Below, one piece after another: positions 15,652-23,518 of a DNA stretch of 51,565 nucleotides (position 1 is its first letter; every line of letters begins with the position of its first letter). The stretch lies in contig NZ_BMDI01000005.1 of NCBI RefSeq assembly GCF_014635705.1, positions 1 through 51,565 of the forward strand, given 5' to 3'. The stretch is from Oxalicibacterium faecigallinarum. Lineage in GTDB: Bacteria; Pseudomonadota; Gammaproteobacteria; Burkholderiales; Burkholderiaceae_D. The translations under genes were made by a program, and so were the position numbers. The notes under the pieces were generated by a model, which saw nothing but the letters and a program-made list of their open reading frames with translations, was not told the DNA's origin and made no database searches.

Positions 15652-16587
15652 GTGGAAGTCATCTTCTATACGAGCTGCGCTTTCTTGCTGACCGTCTTTT
15701 TGGTCAGCATGGTGCTGGCTGTGCGCGGCAACCAGGCGGCCAAGTATTTCCTTTGGGTATGGGCGGCGCTGATGATCCTGGCGCTGCCGCTCATGAACCG
15801 GGCCAACATGATTTCGCACATCGCCGCTGGCCTGATGCTTGTGTTTTTTCTCTACGTGCTCTACATCACCGTCCGCTACGGGATGGAGCGCGTGGACGTT
15901 TCTCACGAAGAAACCCGCCGTGTCCTGGCTGAATCGAACCGGCGCATTGACGAGGAACGGCGCACCCTCGCACGCCGTCTGCACGACGAGGTGAATCCCC
16001 AGCTCCTGCTCACGCGCAACGTGCTGAAGCAGCTTGAGCCGCTGGTGGCTGGGAATACGCGGGCGGCCGAGCTGTTGGGCAACGCCTCGGGGATGCTCAA
16101 CGACGCCTACGCCGAAATGCGGGACATCATCAAGAACACGCGGATCGAGGTTATCGACTCCATCGGCTTCACGGCCGCCCTGGAGTCGCTGGTGGCCCAC
16201 TACACGAATATTTCCGAGAAACCGGCCATCACGCTGGAGCACAACCTACCGAAGCGGCCGGCGCTGCCAGAGACATCCGCAGTCAGTGCCTACAAGATCA
16301 TCCGGGAAGCGATTTTCAACGCCATCAAACACTCCAAAGCCGACCAAGTTCACGTCAGCATCCACCACAACAAGGCGATGGATACTTACAAGGTCGAAAT
16401 CACAGACGACGGCGTAGGCATGAAAGCTACCGCCCGGAATGGAGAGCACGCCGGAATCGGGTTGATCGACATGCGTGAGCGGGTGAGGGTGCTTGGCGGT
16501 GCGCTGAAAATACAGGCGGCCGATCCTACCAACCAGAAGCGGCCGGGAACGAAACTCAGCTTTTCGTTTTCAGGGCAGTTGTCGTAA
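15652..16587 (+). CDS. NarX-type sensor histidine kinase (HisKA_3)
   Basis: 311 aa from GTG 15652 (GGAGCGAGGG upstream); an upstream GTG at 15619 is the alternative. Three or so membrane helices in residues 1-75 have almost no periplasmic loop. They are followed by a short linker and the H-box LARRLHDEVNPQ with His111 as phosphoacceptor. The ATPase domain has the N-box REAIFNAIKHSKA and G-boxes DDGVGM and GIGLIDMRERV. The sensor seems to lie in the membrane, or input may come from the neighbouring PAS protein. Its 3' end overlaps the response regulator gene tail to tail by 32 bp. Confidence 0.9.
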   Translation: MEVIFYTSCAFLLTVFLVSMVLAVRGNQAAKYFLWVWAALMILALPLMNRANMISHIAAGLMLVFFLYVLYITVRYGMERVDVSHEETRRVLAESNRRIDEERRTLARRLHDEVNPQLLLTRNVLKQLEPLVAGNTRAAELLGNASGMLNDAYAEMRDIIKNTRIEVIDSIGFTAALESLVAHYTNISEKPAITLEHNLPKRPALPETSAVSAYKIIREAIFNAIKHSKADQVHVSIHHNKAMDTYKVEITDDGVGMKATARNGEHAGIGLIDMRERVRVLGGALKIQAADPTNQKRPGTKLSFSFSGQLS

Positions 16588-17266
16588 TGCCGTGACGGAT
16601 CGCCAGCTTGGTGATGTCCGCTTGGCTTTCAACGCCTAGCTTGGCTTTTACGCCCTTCATCAAGTGGCCGATGGTCTTGGTGGACAAGTCCATTGCGGTG
16701 GCAATTTCGGTCATGGATGCGCCATCGGCTGCAAGACTGAAGGCCCGCATTTCGTTCTCATCCAGCAGCCGGTTCGGGTTCCGATCCTTGACGGCCGACC
16801 ATGCGAGTAGGCGGGCAATCTCCGGGGAAAAGTATTCCTTGCCCTGGGCTACCGTGTTGATCGCCTCGTTGAGCACTTCCGTGCTTTCATCCTTGCGCAC
16901 AAAGGCCAGCACGCCGAGCTTGTAGGAACGCTCGATGATGTATTGATCGTCAAACTGGCTAAAGACGATGATTTTGGCCGAGGGATCGCGGGCCAGCAGT
17001 TCCTCACACACGTCCAGCCCGTTCTCGCCACAGCCTTTACTGTCAAAGCGCACGTCGATCACCAGGACATCCGGCTTGACCTCTAGGAAGCGGTCGATCA
17101 GCCCGTCCAGGCTGTAGGCCACCTCTACTACGTCGATCCCGTAGTCCTTCAATACATCGCGGAAACCGGCCACCAGCAGCCGGTGATCGTCCGCAAGAAA
17201 TACTTTTATTCCCAAAACGTCACCTATTGGTTTGGGATCGTGTTGATCCCGAAGTTCGTTGGCCAT
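16556..17266 (-). CDS. NarL/FixJ-type response regulator
   Basis: 236 aa if started at ATG 17266. A TTG at 17215, preceded by AGGTGA, would give 219 aa beginning with the usual GIKVFLADDHRLLVAG, and I think it at least as likely. The receiver domain has the acidic DD pair and phospho-acceptor Asp in VLVIDVRF. The C-terminal LuxR-type helix-turn-helix reads FSLAADGASMTEIATAMDLSTKTIGHLMKGVKAKLGV. It is convergent with its kinase instead of in an operon with it. A minus-strand -10 TATAAT (complement of 17431-17436) is a likely promoter. Candidate targets are the T4SS promoter or the small-RNA promoter upstream. Confidence 0.9.
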   Translation of the reverse strand: MANELRDQHDPKPIGDVLGIKVFLADDHRLLVAGFRDVLKDYGIDVVEVAYSLDGLIDRFLEVKPDVLVIDVRFDSKGCGENGLDVCEELLARDPSAKIIVFSQFDDQYIIERSYKLGVLAFVRKDESTEVLNEAINTVAQGKEYFSPEIARLLAWSAVKDRNPNRLLDENEMRAFSLAADGASMTEIATAMDLSTKTIGHLMKGVKAKLGVESQADITKLAIRHGITTTALKTKS

Positions 17267-17503
17267 GCAGGCAGGCGCTGCCGTGCTTGGCGGATTTAGC
17301 GGCCATGCAGATCAGCGGTGGGTGCAACACCCTCGCCGGCGAGGCAATAACCGAATTTTGACAGAAAAGCCGCATTCGATATACCGCGCCCGGCTGATCT
17401 AGCCATGATCTGCACCGTTCGGGGGACAGCATTATACGTGCCATCTAACCCAATGCTTCCGCCGACAGGAAGTTATTTTTCTCCTACATGGTATCATTTG
17501 GCC

Positions 17504-17636
17504 CCTTGCCGTGGGCATTTCATGCCTTTGGCAAGCGGGATTCGGCGGGTAAAGCGGGGCTGTCGGATGGGTGCCGCAAGACCACATCCCAAGATGACAA
17601 ACCTAGGCTAGATGCCTTGTCGCTCTAGGTTTTTTC
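17504..17636 (+). ncRNA. Candidate small RNA upstream of the T4SS operon
   Basis: An extended -10 (TGGTATCAT, 17489-17497) precedes ~130 nt that can fold into a hairpin CTTGCC-gtg-GGCAT-ttc-ATGCC-ttt-GGCAAG (17505-17535) and a second stem GGATGGGT/ACCACATCC. It ends in an intrinsic terminator with a T-run. No open reading frame with a ribosome binding site fits. The -35 is weak, so the start is uncertain. If real, it is a ~133-nt RNA with an unknown target. Confidence 0.5.
17600..17636 (+). terminator. Rho-independent terminator
   Basis: AACCTAG (17600-17606) pairs with CTAGGTT (17625-17631) and is followed by a run of T (17630-17635). It insulates the T4SS promoter from upstream transcription. 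Confidence 0.75.
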
Positions 17637-17644
17637 TGTTATCG

Positions 17645-17679
17645 TGCTTTCACCGTGAAAGCAAGTTGACTGCTACAAT
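17645..17679 (+). promoter_or_regulatory. T4SS operon promoter with palindromic operator
   Basis: A perfect palindrome TGCTTTCACCGTGAAAGCA (17645-17663; one central C) lies just upstream of a -10-like TACAAT (17674-17679), where the -35 should be. The same palindrome, two bases longer, occurs at 40947-40967. The arrangement predicts repression of the transfer operon by one regulator acting at both sites. Confidence 0.75.
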
Positions 17680-17700
17680 AACGCAATGGGAAACGCCTCT

Positions 17701-18201
17701 ATGTACTTCTCTGCACGCGCACTGATCGCGGCGGCATCGCTGATGCTGCCGCTTGCTGCTTCTGCAACGTGCTGGGATGAGGCTGGGCGCGGCTACGGGA
17801 TCGACCCCCTGCTGTTGAAGGCGATTGCCTGGAAGGAATCGCGCGGGTGGACGGGGGCAGTCGGCCCGAAGCTGAAAGACGGCAACCGCGCGCTGGGCCT
17901 CATGCAGATCAACACGATCCACCTGCCGAACCTCGCTCGCTTCGGCATCCGCCGTGAACACCTGTTCGACGCTTGCACCTCGCAGAAGGTGGGGGCCTGG
18001 GTTCTGGCCGACTGCATCCAGCGTTTCGGCGCTACCTGGAAGTCCGTGGGCTGCTACTACGCCGGCCCGGCATCAACCAATGTGAGCGCCCAGGTCGAGT
18101 ACGTCCGCGACGTGCAGCGGTTCTACGAGGGCTACCGCAGACAGCAAGCCCACCAAATTTCAACTTCACCGGCCCAAGTGGCCAGTTTCCAAGGGGATTG
18201 A
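17701..18201 (+). CDS. T4SS lytic transglycosylase (VirB1/TrbN-like)
   Basis: 166 aa from ATG 17701, which gives a compact signal peptide (cleavage after ASA); an ATG at 17686 would lie right at the predicted transcription start. The SLT fold has catalytic Glu in WKESRGW and the GLMQIN motif, with four further cysteines probably forming disulfides. It locally opens peptidoglycan for assembly of the secretion channel. First gene of the T4SS operon. Confidence 0.9.
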   Translation: MYFSARALIAAASLMLPLAASATCWDEAGRGYGIDPLLLKAIAWKESRGWTGAVGPKLKDGNRALGLMQINTIHLPNLARFGIRREHLFDACTSQKVGAWVLADCIQRFGATWKSVGCYYAGPASTNVSAQVEYVRDVQRFYEGYRRQQAHQISTSPAQVASFQGD

Positions 18202-18202
18202 T

Positions 18203-18586
18203 ATGGCGTTGCCAGCCAAACCGTTTCGCATTTCTATCGTCTTTGCGCTGGCTGCTGCTGGCGTCACTGCTGCCAATGCGCAGTCACTGAACCAGCCAAA
18301 CCCCCTGGATCGTCTCTCCGACGTGGTGCAGTTCGGCGTCCCCCGCGACACCAAGTTTGTGTTCTGCGACGGGGAAGACTGCCCGGAACGCTCCATCAAG
18401 CACCTGTACGTCCCGCCTCCGCCGCCGCCTCCTGTTCAAGAGCCGGTCATGCCTGCGCCTCAATCCATCCAGCCGCCCGAAGAACTTTCGCACGCGAAAG
18501 TTCCGGCCAAGAAAAAGCCACTGAAGAAGAAGCGGAAGAAGCCCGCGATTCAGTACGAATGCAAGCCTGTCACCAAACCGAAGTGA
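18203..18586 (+). CDS. Exported proline-rich protein with CxxxxCP motif (127 aa)
   Basis: Signal peptide (residues about 1-27, after ANA), then FVFCDGEDCPERSIKHL, a run of seven prolines, a lysine-rich stretch and a C-terminal Cys. The cysteine motif preceding a hydrophilic linker recalls the DYFVPCNPCAAPTPKT region of the OmpA-like protein at 47228. Perhaps it bridges envelope layers near the transglycosylase. It contains dispersed palindrome site 5 in the Lys/Pro region. Function unknown. Confidence 0.6.
   Translation: MALPAKPFRISIVFALAAAGVTAANAQSLNQPNPLDRLSDVVQFGVPRDTKFVFCDGEDCPERSIKHLYVPPPPPPPVQEPVMPAPQSIQPPEELSHAKVPAKKKPLKKKRKKPAIQYECKPVTKPK
18485..18500. repeat. Dispersed palindrome site 5 (CTTTCGCACGCGAAAG)
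   Basis: Exact arms, AC spacer, inside the coding region of the exported proline-rich protein. Confidence 0.95.
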
Positions 18587-18680
18587 TGGGCTTTCCGTCT
18601 TTGCGCATCCCCCTGGCGCAAGGCCCCACACGGGGAAATTCAGGGGTTCCAACCAACTTTCTACGTAGGAGTTTTTGAAG

Positions 18681-19013
18681 ATGAACGCAGCAATTCAAGC
18701 AGTCGATGTTCGCAAGGAAGCGGGCCAGTGGTTCAAGGCCCTGATGCTCGCCGGCCTGATCCTGGGTCTGATGATGCTGGCTTCCGGCGCATACGCCAGT
18801 GACGGCACGGAGTTCGACGCCGCCGTAACCAAGTGGGACGGCTGGGTGAAGGGCAACCTGGGCAAGCTGGCCGCCCTGATCGCCATCGGCGTGGGTTCCG
18901 TCGTCGCCGCCGTCAAGAAGGACTGGAGCTGGTTCTTCGGCGCGGTGGTGCTGTCGATGGGTATCGGCGTGATCGTCGGCATCGTCAACGCCAGTTTCAC
19001 GGCCGTCATCTAA
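18681..19013 (+). CDS. traA: F-type pilin precursor (TraA)
   Basis: 110 aa. The long leader ends at SGAYAS (cleavage after AYA, about residue 36), as in F-type propilins. The mature ~74-residue protein has two hydrophobic helices (GKLAALIAIGVGSVVAAV and WFFGAVVLSMGIGVIVGIV) separated by a short basic turn (KKDW), which is the F-pilin fold. AGGAG lies upstream. It is followed directly by traL, traE, traK and traB, the canonical order. Confidence 0.88.
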   Translation: MNAAIQAVDVRKEAGQWFKALMLAGLILGLMMLASGAYASDGTEFDAAVTKWDGWVKGNLGKLAALIAIGVGSVVAAVKKDWSWFFGAVVLSMGIGVIVGIVNASFTAVI

Positions 19014-19028
19014 GCGCAGGAGGTGGCC

Positions 19029-19322
19029 ATGTCCGAAAAAACGGATCTCTCTCACTACATCCCGCGCCGACTGGACGACGGAGCCAAGTTCCTCTTTTGG
19101 GAAATGGACGTTGCCATGATCGGCCTCATGGGCGTGTTGGTTGGCATTGGCTCCGGCTTCCCGGTGATTGGGCTGTTCCTTGGTATTGGAGCTGCCTTTT
19201 TCTACGGGAAGCTGAAGGCTGGGAAGCATCCGGGCATGGCCACCCACCTCCTGTACTGGTTCACCGGGTTTCCCGAGCCGAAAGAACTGCCGGGTAGCCA
19301 CATTCGAGAACTCAATGGATAA
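19029..19322 (+). CDS. traL: T4SS protein TraL (pilus assembly)
   Basis: 97 aa. Short cytoplasmic N-terminus with YIPRRLDD, typical of TraL, then two close membrane helices (about residues 30-65). It corresponds to VirB3 and joins the inner-membrane assembly platform with TraC. AGGAGG lies at the right distance from the ATG. Confidence 0.92.
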   Translation: MSEKTDLSHYIPRRLDDGAKFLFWEMDVAMIGLMGVLVGIGSGFPVIGLFLGIGAAFFYGKLKAGKHPGMATHLLYWFTGFPEPKELPGSHIRELNG

Positions 19323-19337
19323 GGGGCTACACGAGCA

Positions 19338-19931
19338 ATGGCACCAGATAAAGCAAACAACGAGCGGGACGCGCTGAAAACGCAAGTCCGCTTTCACCGC
19401 GCGATGAACGCGGGCCTGCTGGGCACCCTGTTTTTCGGGGTGCTGCTGCTGGGCTTCGTAGTCGTGCGCGACACAACCAAGATCGTGCCGCCTGAAGTTA
19501 AGCGGCCCTACGAGATTGGATCGAACTACGCCAATAAGGACTACCTGCTGGATATGGCTGGTTATGTCCTGGGCACGGTGTTGACCGTCACGCCGGAGAC
19601 GGTTGATTACAACAACAAGGTGATTCTCAAGATGGCCGACCCGGACGGCTACGCCGGGTTGAAGACCGCGCTGGATGCGGCCGCAATGCGGCTCAAACAG
19701 GAGCGAGTCACCACCATTTGGGTTCCTCGCAAAGAGGAAGTCAGCGAGCAGGACAAGCGCGTGAAGGTCAGCGGAAAACTCAAGACCTTTATTGCCGACA
19801 AGCTCACTTCCGAACGCGAGAAGGACTATCTCGTTGAATTCACCATCACTACCTCGGGGCGTCTCTATGTTTCCAAGATCGAAGAAATCGTTAAGCGCGA
19901 TCCTTCTGCTAACAAGCCTGCTGGCAACTGA
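19338..19931 (+). CDS. traE: T4SS protein TraE
   Basis: 197 aa, VirB5-position F-type protein. One N-terminal membrane anchor (about residues 27-46) is followed by a periplasmic domain with the family pattern YANKDYLLDMAGYVLGTVLTVTPETVDY. It is needed for pilus assembly. Its last 65 bases overlap the start of traK in another frame. Confidence 0.93.
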   Translation: MAPDKANNERDALKTQVRFHRAMNAGLLGTLFFGVLLLGFVVVRDTTKIVPPEVKRPYEIGSNYANKDYLLDMAGYVLGTVLTVTPETVDYNNKVILKMADPDGYAGLKTALDAAAMRLKQERVTTIWVPRKEEVSEQDKRVKVSGKLKTFIADKLTSEREKDYLVEFTITTSGRLYVSKIEEIVKRDPSANKPAGN

Positions 19932-20604
19932 AGCAGGCGCAACGCAAGTCGTTGAGAACGCTGACCGGGGCCACGTTCAAGTCAATATCTCGGTCAACGA
20001 AACCAACCGTCTCGCAATCGACGGGCGCCGCATTGCCAATGTGGTGCCCAGCGTGAAGGGCGTGCTGGCAGGCCAGAAGGACGAGGCCCTGGGGGCTTAC
20101 TACTTCACGCTGGCCAGCGAGTCGCCCAACCAGGGCACGGTCACAGTTTTCGTGTCCGACGAGAAGGGCGTCACCTACAAGCTGATCCTCGTTCCGCGTC
20201 CGGTGGCCGGCGAGGAAATCATCATCCGGCCGCCGAGCGAGAAGGCCACGCCTTCGAGCCGCGCAGCCGCTGATGGCCGCACCGTCTCCTACCAGCGCCG
20301 CATCAAGGACTTGATGCTGGTGATGGCCGACGACGAGCTGAAGGACAGCGTTGAAACCATCCCGGTGAACAAGGAAGTGCCTTTATGGAAAGAGGGGCGC
20401 TTGATCCTGGTGGCCAAGTACATGGATGGCGAAGTGGTGGGCGAGAAATACCGCCTGACCAATGTTTCCCCCTCCGAAATGCTGCTGGTCGAGCAGGAGC
20501 TTTACCGCCGTGGCGTGCGCGCCATTGCCGTGGAGCACCACACGCTGATGCAGGGCGACGGGACGGACATCTACATCGTTCGGGAGCGCAAAGACAATGA
20601 GTGA
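19867..20604 (+). CDS. traK: T4SS secretin-like protein TraK
   Basis: 245 aa. The ATG at 19867 starts inside traE and gives a proper signal peptide (MFPRSKKSLSAILLLTSLLA, cleavage after AGA). TraK is the VirB9 counterpart in the outer-membrane core with TraB and TraV. The conserved N-terminal beta domain reads VSVNETNRLAIDGRRIANV. It overlaps traB by eight bases, so translation is coupled from traE through traB. Confidence 0.93.
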   Translation: MFPRSKKSLSAILLLTSLLATEAGATQVVENADRGHVQVNISVNETNRLAIDGRRIANVVPSVKGVLAGQKDEALGAYYFTLASESPNQGTVTVFVSDEKGVTYKLILVPRPVAGEEIIIRPPSEKATPSSRAAADGRTVSYQRRIKDLMLVMADDELKDSVETIPVNKEVPLWKEGRLILVAKYMDGEVVGEKYRLTNVSPSEMLLVEQELYRRGVRAIAVEHHTLMQGDGTDIYIVRERKDNE

Positions 20605-21946
20605 ACCGAACGCACAAACCAAGAAACGCCAGATGATGCTCATCGGCGGGGCCGTGACCGGCATTCTCGGTCTGGCCGGGGCCGGCATGTTCCTGTTCGA
20701 CAGCGGCCCAGCGCAGCACCGCGAAAAGCCCAAAACCGTAAGCATCACCGCACCGGGAACGGTAGATGACAAGGATGCGTGGCGCGCACAGCAGGCGGCC
20801 AAGGAGAAGTCCAACGAAGCCCTGATCGGGGAGGTTAAGACCCAGCTCAAGGCGCAGGAGGAACAGAACAAGAAGCTCGCGCAGGCGCTGGAGGAACTGA
20901 AGGCCAACAAGGCCGCTGCCGGTTCCGCTGGCACCACCACGGCTGCGAAGCCGGATGCTTCCGTTCTGGACAAGCCTTTGCCCATTGGCAATGGCACCGG
21001 GCCGGGCCAGCGTGTTCTCCAGTCACCGAACGGCAAGGCCGGGGCCACCGCCCTGAATCAGCCGCTCAATCAGGTGGATGTGCCGGCGCGGCGCGAGGTG
21101 GAAATCATCACCTTCAACAACGCCGAGGGCAAGGGCGCAGCGGGTGCGGCCGTTGGCGGCGCTGGTGGCATCACCGAGGTGCTGGGCTTCCCAACCGACG
21201 AGAAAGCCAAGAAGTACGGCACCACCTCCGGCGGTGCAGACGGCAAGAAGCAGACCATCGAGTTCCTGCCGGCTGGCTCCTTTGTGCGCGTGGCCATGCT
21301 CAACGGCGTGGATGCACCGACAGGCGGGCAAGCCCAATCGAACCCGCTGCCGGTGGCCTTCCATGTGCTCGATGTCGCCAATTTGGCCAACAAGCACAAG
21401 CTGGACATCAAGGATTGCCGCATCGTTGCCGCCACCTGGGGCGACCTGTCCTCCGAACGGATGATGGGCCGTACCGAGACGCTGGCCTGCGTCATCAACG
21501 GCGAGGCCGTTGAAATGGCGATCAAGGGCCAAGTGATCGGGGAAGACGGCAAGGCGGGCGTGCGGGGGCGTCTCGTCACCAAGCAGGGCCAGTTGCTCGC
21601 CAATGCCCTGTTTGCCGGCGCGCTCAGTGGTATCGGCAAAGCCTTCCAGTCCTCCGCAACCATCACCAGCACGGGCGGCGGCGGCATCACGCAAACCATC
21701 GACCCGGACAAGATCGGGCAAGCCGCTATCGGTGGGGGGGTAGGCAGCGCGGGCCAGCAGCTCGCTCAGTACTACCTCAAGGCGGCGGACAAGCTGTACC
21801 CCGTCATCGAAACCGATGGCGGCCGTACCGTCGAAATCCTCATCACCAAGGGCGCTGTTTATTCCGGCAAGGCGCTCGCCAAGGACGATTACCGGGGCCT
21901 CCTGAAGCGCACCGGCACCAACTCCAGGAGATACGAAGATGATTAA
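20597..21946 (+). CDS. traB: T4SS scaffold protein TraB
   Basis: 449 aa, VirB10 family. One membrane helix (about residues 15-36), then a coiled coil (about 60-105, KTQLKAQEEQNKKLAQALEEL) and a proline-containing linker. The C-terminal beta-barrel domain (FVRVAMLNGVDAPTGG onwards, with TETLACVINGEAVEMAIKG) spans from the inner to the outer membrane and forms the channel core. Overlaps at both ends. Confidence 0.95.
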   Translation: MSEPNAQTKKRQMMLIGGAVTGILGLAGAGMFLFDSGPAQHREKPKTVSITAPGTVDDKDAWRAQQAAKEKSNEALIGEVKTQLKAQEEQNKKLAQALEELKANKAAAGSAGTTTAAKPDASVLDKPLPIGNGTGPGQRVLQSPNGKAGATALNQPLNQVDVPARREVEIITFNNAEGKGAAGAAVGGAGGITEVLGFPTDEKAKKYGTTSGGADGKKQTIEFLPAGSFVRVAMLNGVDAPTGGQAQSNPLPVAFHVLDVANLANKHKLDIKDCRIVAATWGDLSSERMMGRTETLACVINGEAVEMAIKGQVIGEDGKAGVRGRLVTKQGQLLANALFAGALSGIGKAFQSSATITSTGGGGITQTIDPDKIGQAAIGGGVGSAGQQLAQYYLKAADKLYPVIETDGGRTVEILITKGAVYSGKALAKDDYRGLLKRTGTNSRRYEDD

Positions 21947-22688
21947 ACGAGTGTTGACCCTCGCGCTGGCTGCTGCGCTGGCTGTTCCCGCATTTGCCCA
22001 GGATGAAGCACCCGCTTCCGTGGTCGAGAAGTTCAAGACCATGTACCCGAAGACGACCTTCAAAGAGATTCGCAAGTCGCAAGTCTCCGGGCTGTATGAG
22101 GTGGTGATGGGCGAGAACATCGCCTACACCGACGAGTCGGGCCGCTACTTCATTTTCGGGCACCTGTTCGACATGCAGCAGCAAGTCGATCTGACTGCCC
22201 AGCGCAAACTCGATAGCAAGAAAACCGAGTTCCCGGCGCAGCAACTTGGCCAAGCAATCAAGACGGTCAAGGGCGACGGCAGCCGCATCCTGGCTGTGTT
22301 CAGCGACCCGGACTGCCCCTACTGCAAGCAGTTGGAGGGCGAGCTGGCCCGCCTGGACAACGTGACCATCTACACCTTCCTGTACCCGCTCGAATCGCTG
22401 CACCCGGAAGCCAAGACCAAGGCTGTCAGCGTGTGGTGCGCGCCGAACAAGGCCAAAGCCTGGAGCGAGCTGATGCTGGCCGGCAAGAAGCCCAAGCTGG
22501 TGGCCTGCAACAACCCCGTCAACGACAACTTGGTGCTGGGTTCCAAGCTGGGCGTCGTGGGCACTCCGACCCTGATTGCCGCCGATGGCCGCGTCCTGCC
22601 TGGCTCCGCACCGGCCGAGAAGATCGACCAATGGCTGAACGCCGGCAAGCCTGCCGCGCCGGCCGCCACGCAGGAGGCAACCCAATGA
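21939..22688 (+). CDS. dsbC: Plasmid DsbC-type disulfide isomerase
   Basis: 249 aa. Signal peptide (cleavage after AFA), N-terminal dimerisation domain (YPKTTFKEIRKSQVSGLYEVVMGENIAYTDE), then a thioredoxin fold with active-site CPYC in FSDPDCPYCKQLEGEL and cis-Pro in GTPTLI. It isomerises disulfides in cysteine-rich transfer proteins (TraU, TraN, TraH, TraV). Its expected reductant is a DsbD alpha domain, and one is encoded at 10666. Confidence 0.92.
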   Translation: MIKRVLTLALAAALAVPAFAQDEAPASVVEKFKTMYPKTTFKEIRKSQVSGLYEVVMGENIAYTDESGRYFIFGHLFDMQQQVDLTAQRKLDSKKTEFPAQQLGQAIKTVKGDGSRILAVFSDPDCPYCKQLEGELARLDNVTIYTFLYPLESLHPEAKTKAVSVWCAPNKAKAWSELMLAGKKPKLVACNNPVNDNLVLGSKLGVVGTPTLIAADGRVLPGSAPAEKIDQWLNAGKPAAPAATQEATQ

Positions 22689-22834
22689 AGCGCACGGCCT
22701 TGATGTTTGGTGCCGGCGCGCTGGCCCTGGCCCTGACGGGCTGCGGTTCGCTGGCTGGCCGCGACTGCGGCGCTTGCTGCAAGGGAGTCGGTTTCAGCGG
22801 CAGTGCCGCGCACGCATGGGAGGGAAGCAAATGA
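22685..22834 (+). CDS. Small cysteine-rich lipoprotein (49 aa)
   Basis: The ATG overlaps the DsbC stop, and its own stop overlaps the traV start (ATGA both times). Lipobox LTGC at residues 17-20; the mature part has CGACC. No family recognised. Tight coupling on both sides and placement beside TraV suggest a lipoprotein subunit of the outer-membrane complex. Confidence 0.7.
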   Translation: MKRTALMFGAGALALALTGCGSLAGRDCGACCKGVGFSGSAAHAWEGSK

Positions 22835-23481
22835 AGGCACTGGCCTTGACCTTTGGCATCGGGGCCGTGGTGGCCCTATCCGGTTGCAGCAGCATGTCCG
22901 GCTTTGATGCGAAATCCGAATTCGCGTGCAAGGCCCCGGACGGCATCTTGTGCGAGTCGATGAGCGGCATCTACGCCAATGCCCAGGCGAAGAACCTGCC
23001 GGGCCAGCGCGTGAATGCGCGCGGCGAGGCTCCGGTGGAACTTTCGCAGGCGAAAGCCGGCAGCAACGTGATGACCAAGCCCATCTACTCGGGCACGCCG
23101 ATCCGCAGCGCCCCGCGCCTGCTTCGGGTCTGGTTCGCGCCGTGGGAAGACACCGATGGCGATCTGCATGACCAGTCCTACGTGTACCTGCCGGTCGATT
23201 CCGGCCGCTGGCTGATCGAGCACAACCGCCGCCGCATCCAGGACAACTACCGGCCGGTGCGCGCCCCGTCGAATGTGACGGCCCAGGCTGCGCAGCCGCA
23301 AGCGGCCGGCGCTGGCCAGCAACGGCAAAGCCCTGGCGTGCTGGGGCAGCAGCCGACGCCTCCCGCTGACAACGGGATGGAGTCTATCGGCGTCCGTCAA
23401 GACCGCATGAGCAACGAGCAAGCCACCGAGCTGCTGAACGGAATCATGCGCCCCGGCAACGTCATCCCGGACAGCGAATAA
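22831..23481 (+). CDS. traV: T4SS outer-membrane lipoprotein TraV
   Basis: 216 aa. Signal peptide with lipobox VVALSGC (Cys18), then the family motif SMSGFDAKSEFACKAPDGILCESMSGIYANA. VirB7 counterpart that tethers TraK/TraB to the outer membrane. A central LRVWFAPWEDTDGDLHDQSYVYLPVD is characteristic of TraV. It contains dispersed palindrome site 6. Confidence 0.94.
   Translation: MKALALTFGIGAVVALSGCSSMSGFDAKSEFACKAPDGILCESMSGIYANAQAKNLPGQRVNARGEAPVELSQAKAGSNVMTKPIYSGTPIRSAPRLLRVWFAPWEDTDGDLHDQSYVYLPVDSGRWLIEHNRRRIQDNYRPVRAPSNVTAQAAQPQAAGAGQQRQSPGVLGQQPTPPADNGMESIGVRQDRMSNEQATELLNGIMRPGNVIPDSE
23041..23056. repeat. Dispersed palindrome site 6 (CTTTCGCAGGCGAAAG)
   Basis: Exact arms, AG spacer, within traV (encodes LSQAKA). 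Confidence 0.95.
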
Positions 23482-23518
23482 ACAACGCTGGCCGGGCGGC
23501 CAACATGGAGAACATTCA

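Larger units (their letters stand above)
17267..17685. other. Regulatory region between response regulator and T4SS operon (419 bp)
   Basis: No protein gene that I can support. It contains a perfect 14-bp palindrome CCTCGCCGGCGAGG (17331-17344), a spaced inverted repeat AGATCAGC/GCTGATCT (about 17309-17316 and 17392-17399), the minus-strand -10 box of the response regulator (17431-17436), a possible small RNA (17504-17636) and the T4SS operator. The repeats near 17310-17400 are candidate response-regulator sites. Confidence 0.6.

Noticed and set aside
17405-17611. 68-codon open frame in the T4SS regulatory region
   Set aside because: No ribosome binding site; it runs across the hairpins and the -10 element; composition is not protein-like. 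The structured RNA explanation fits better.
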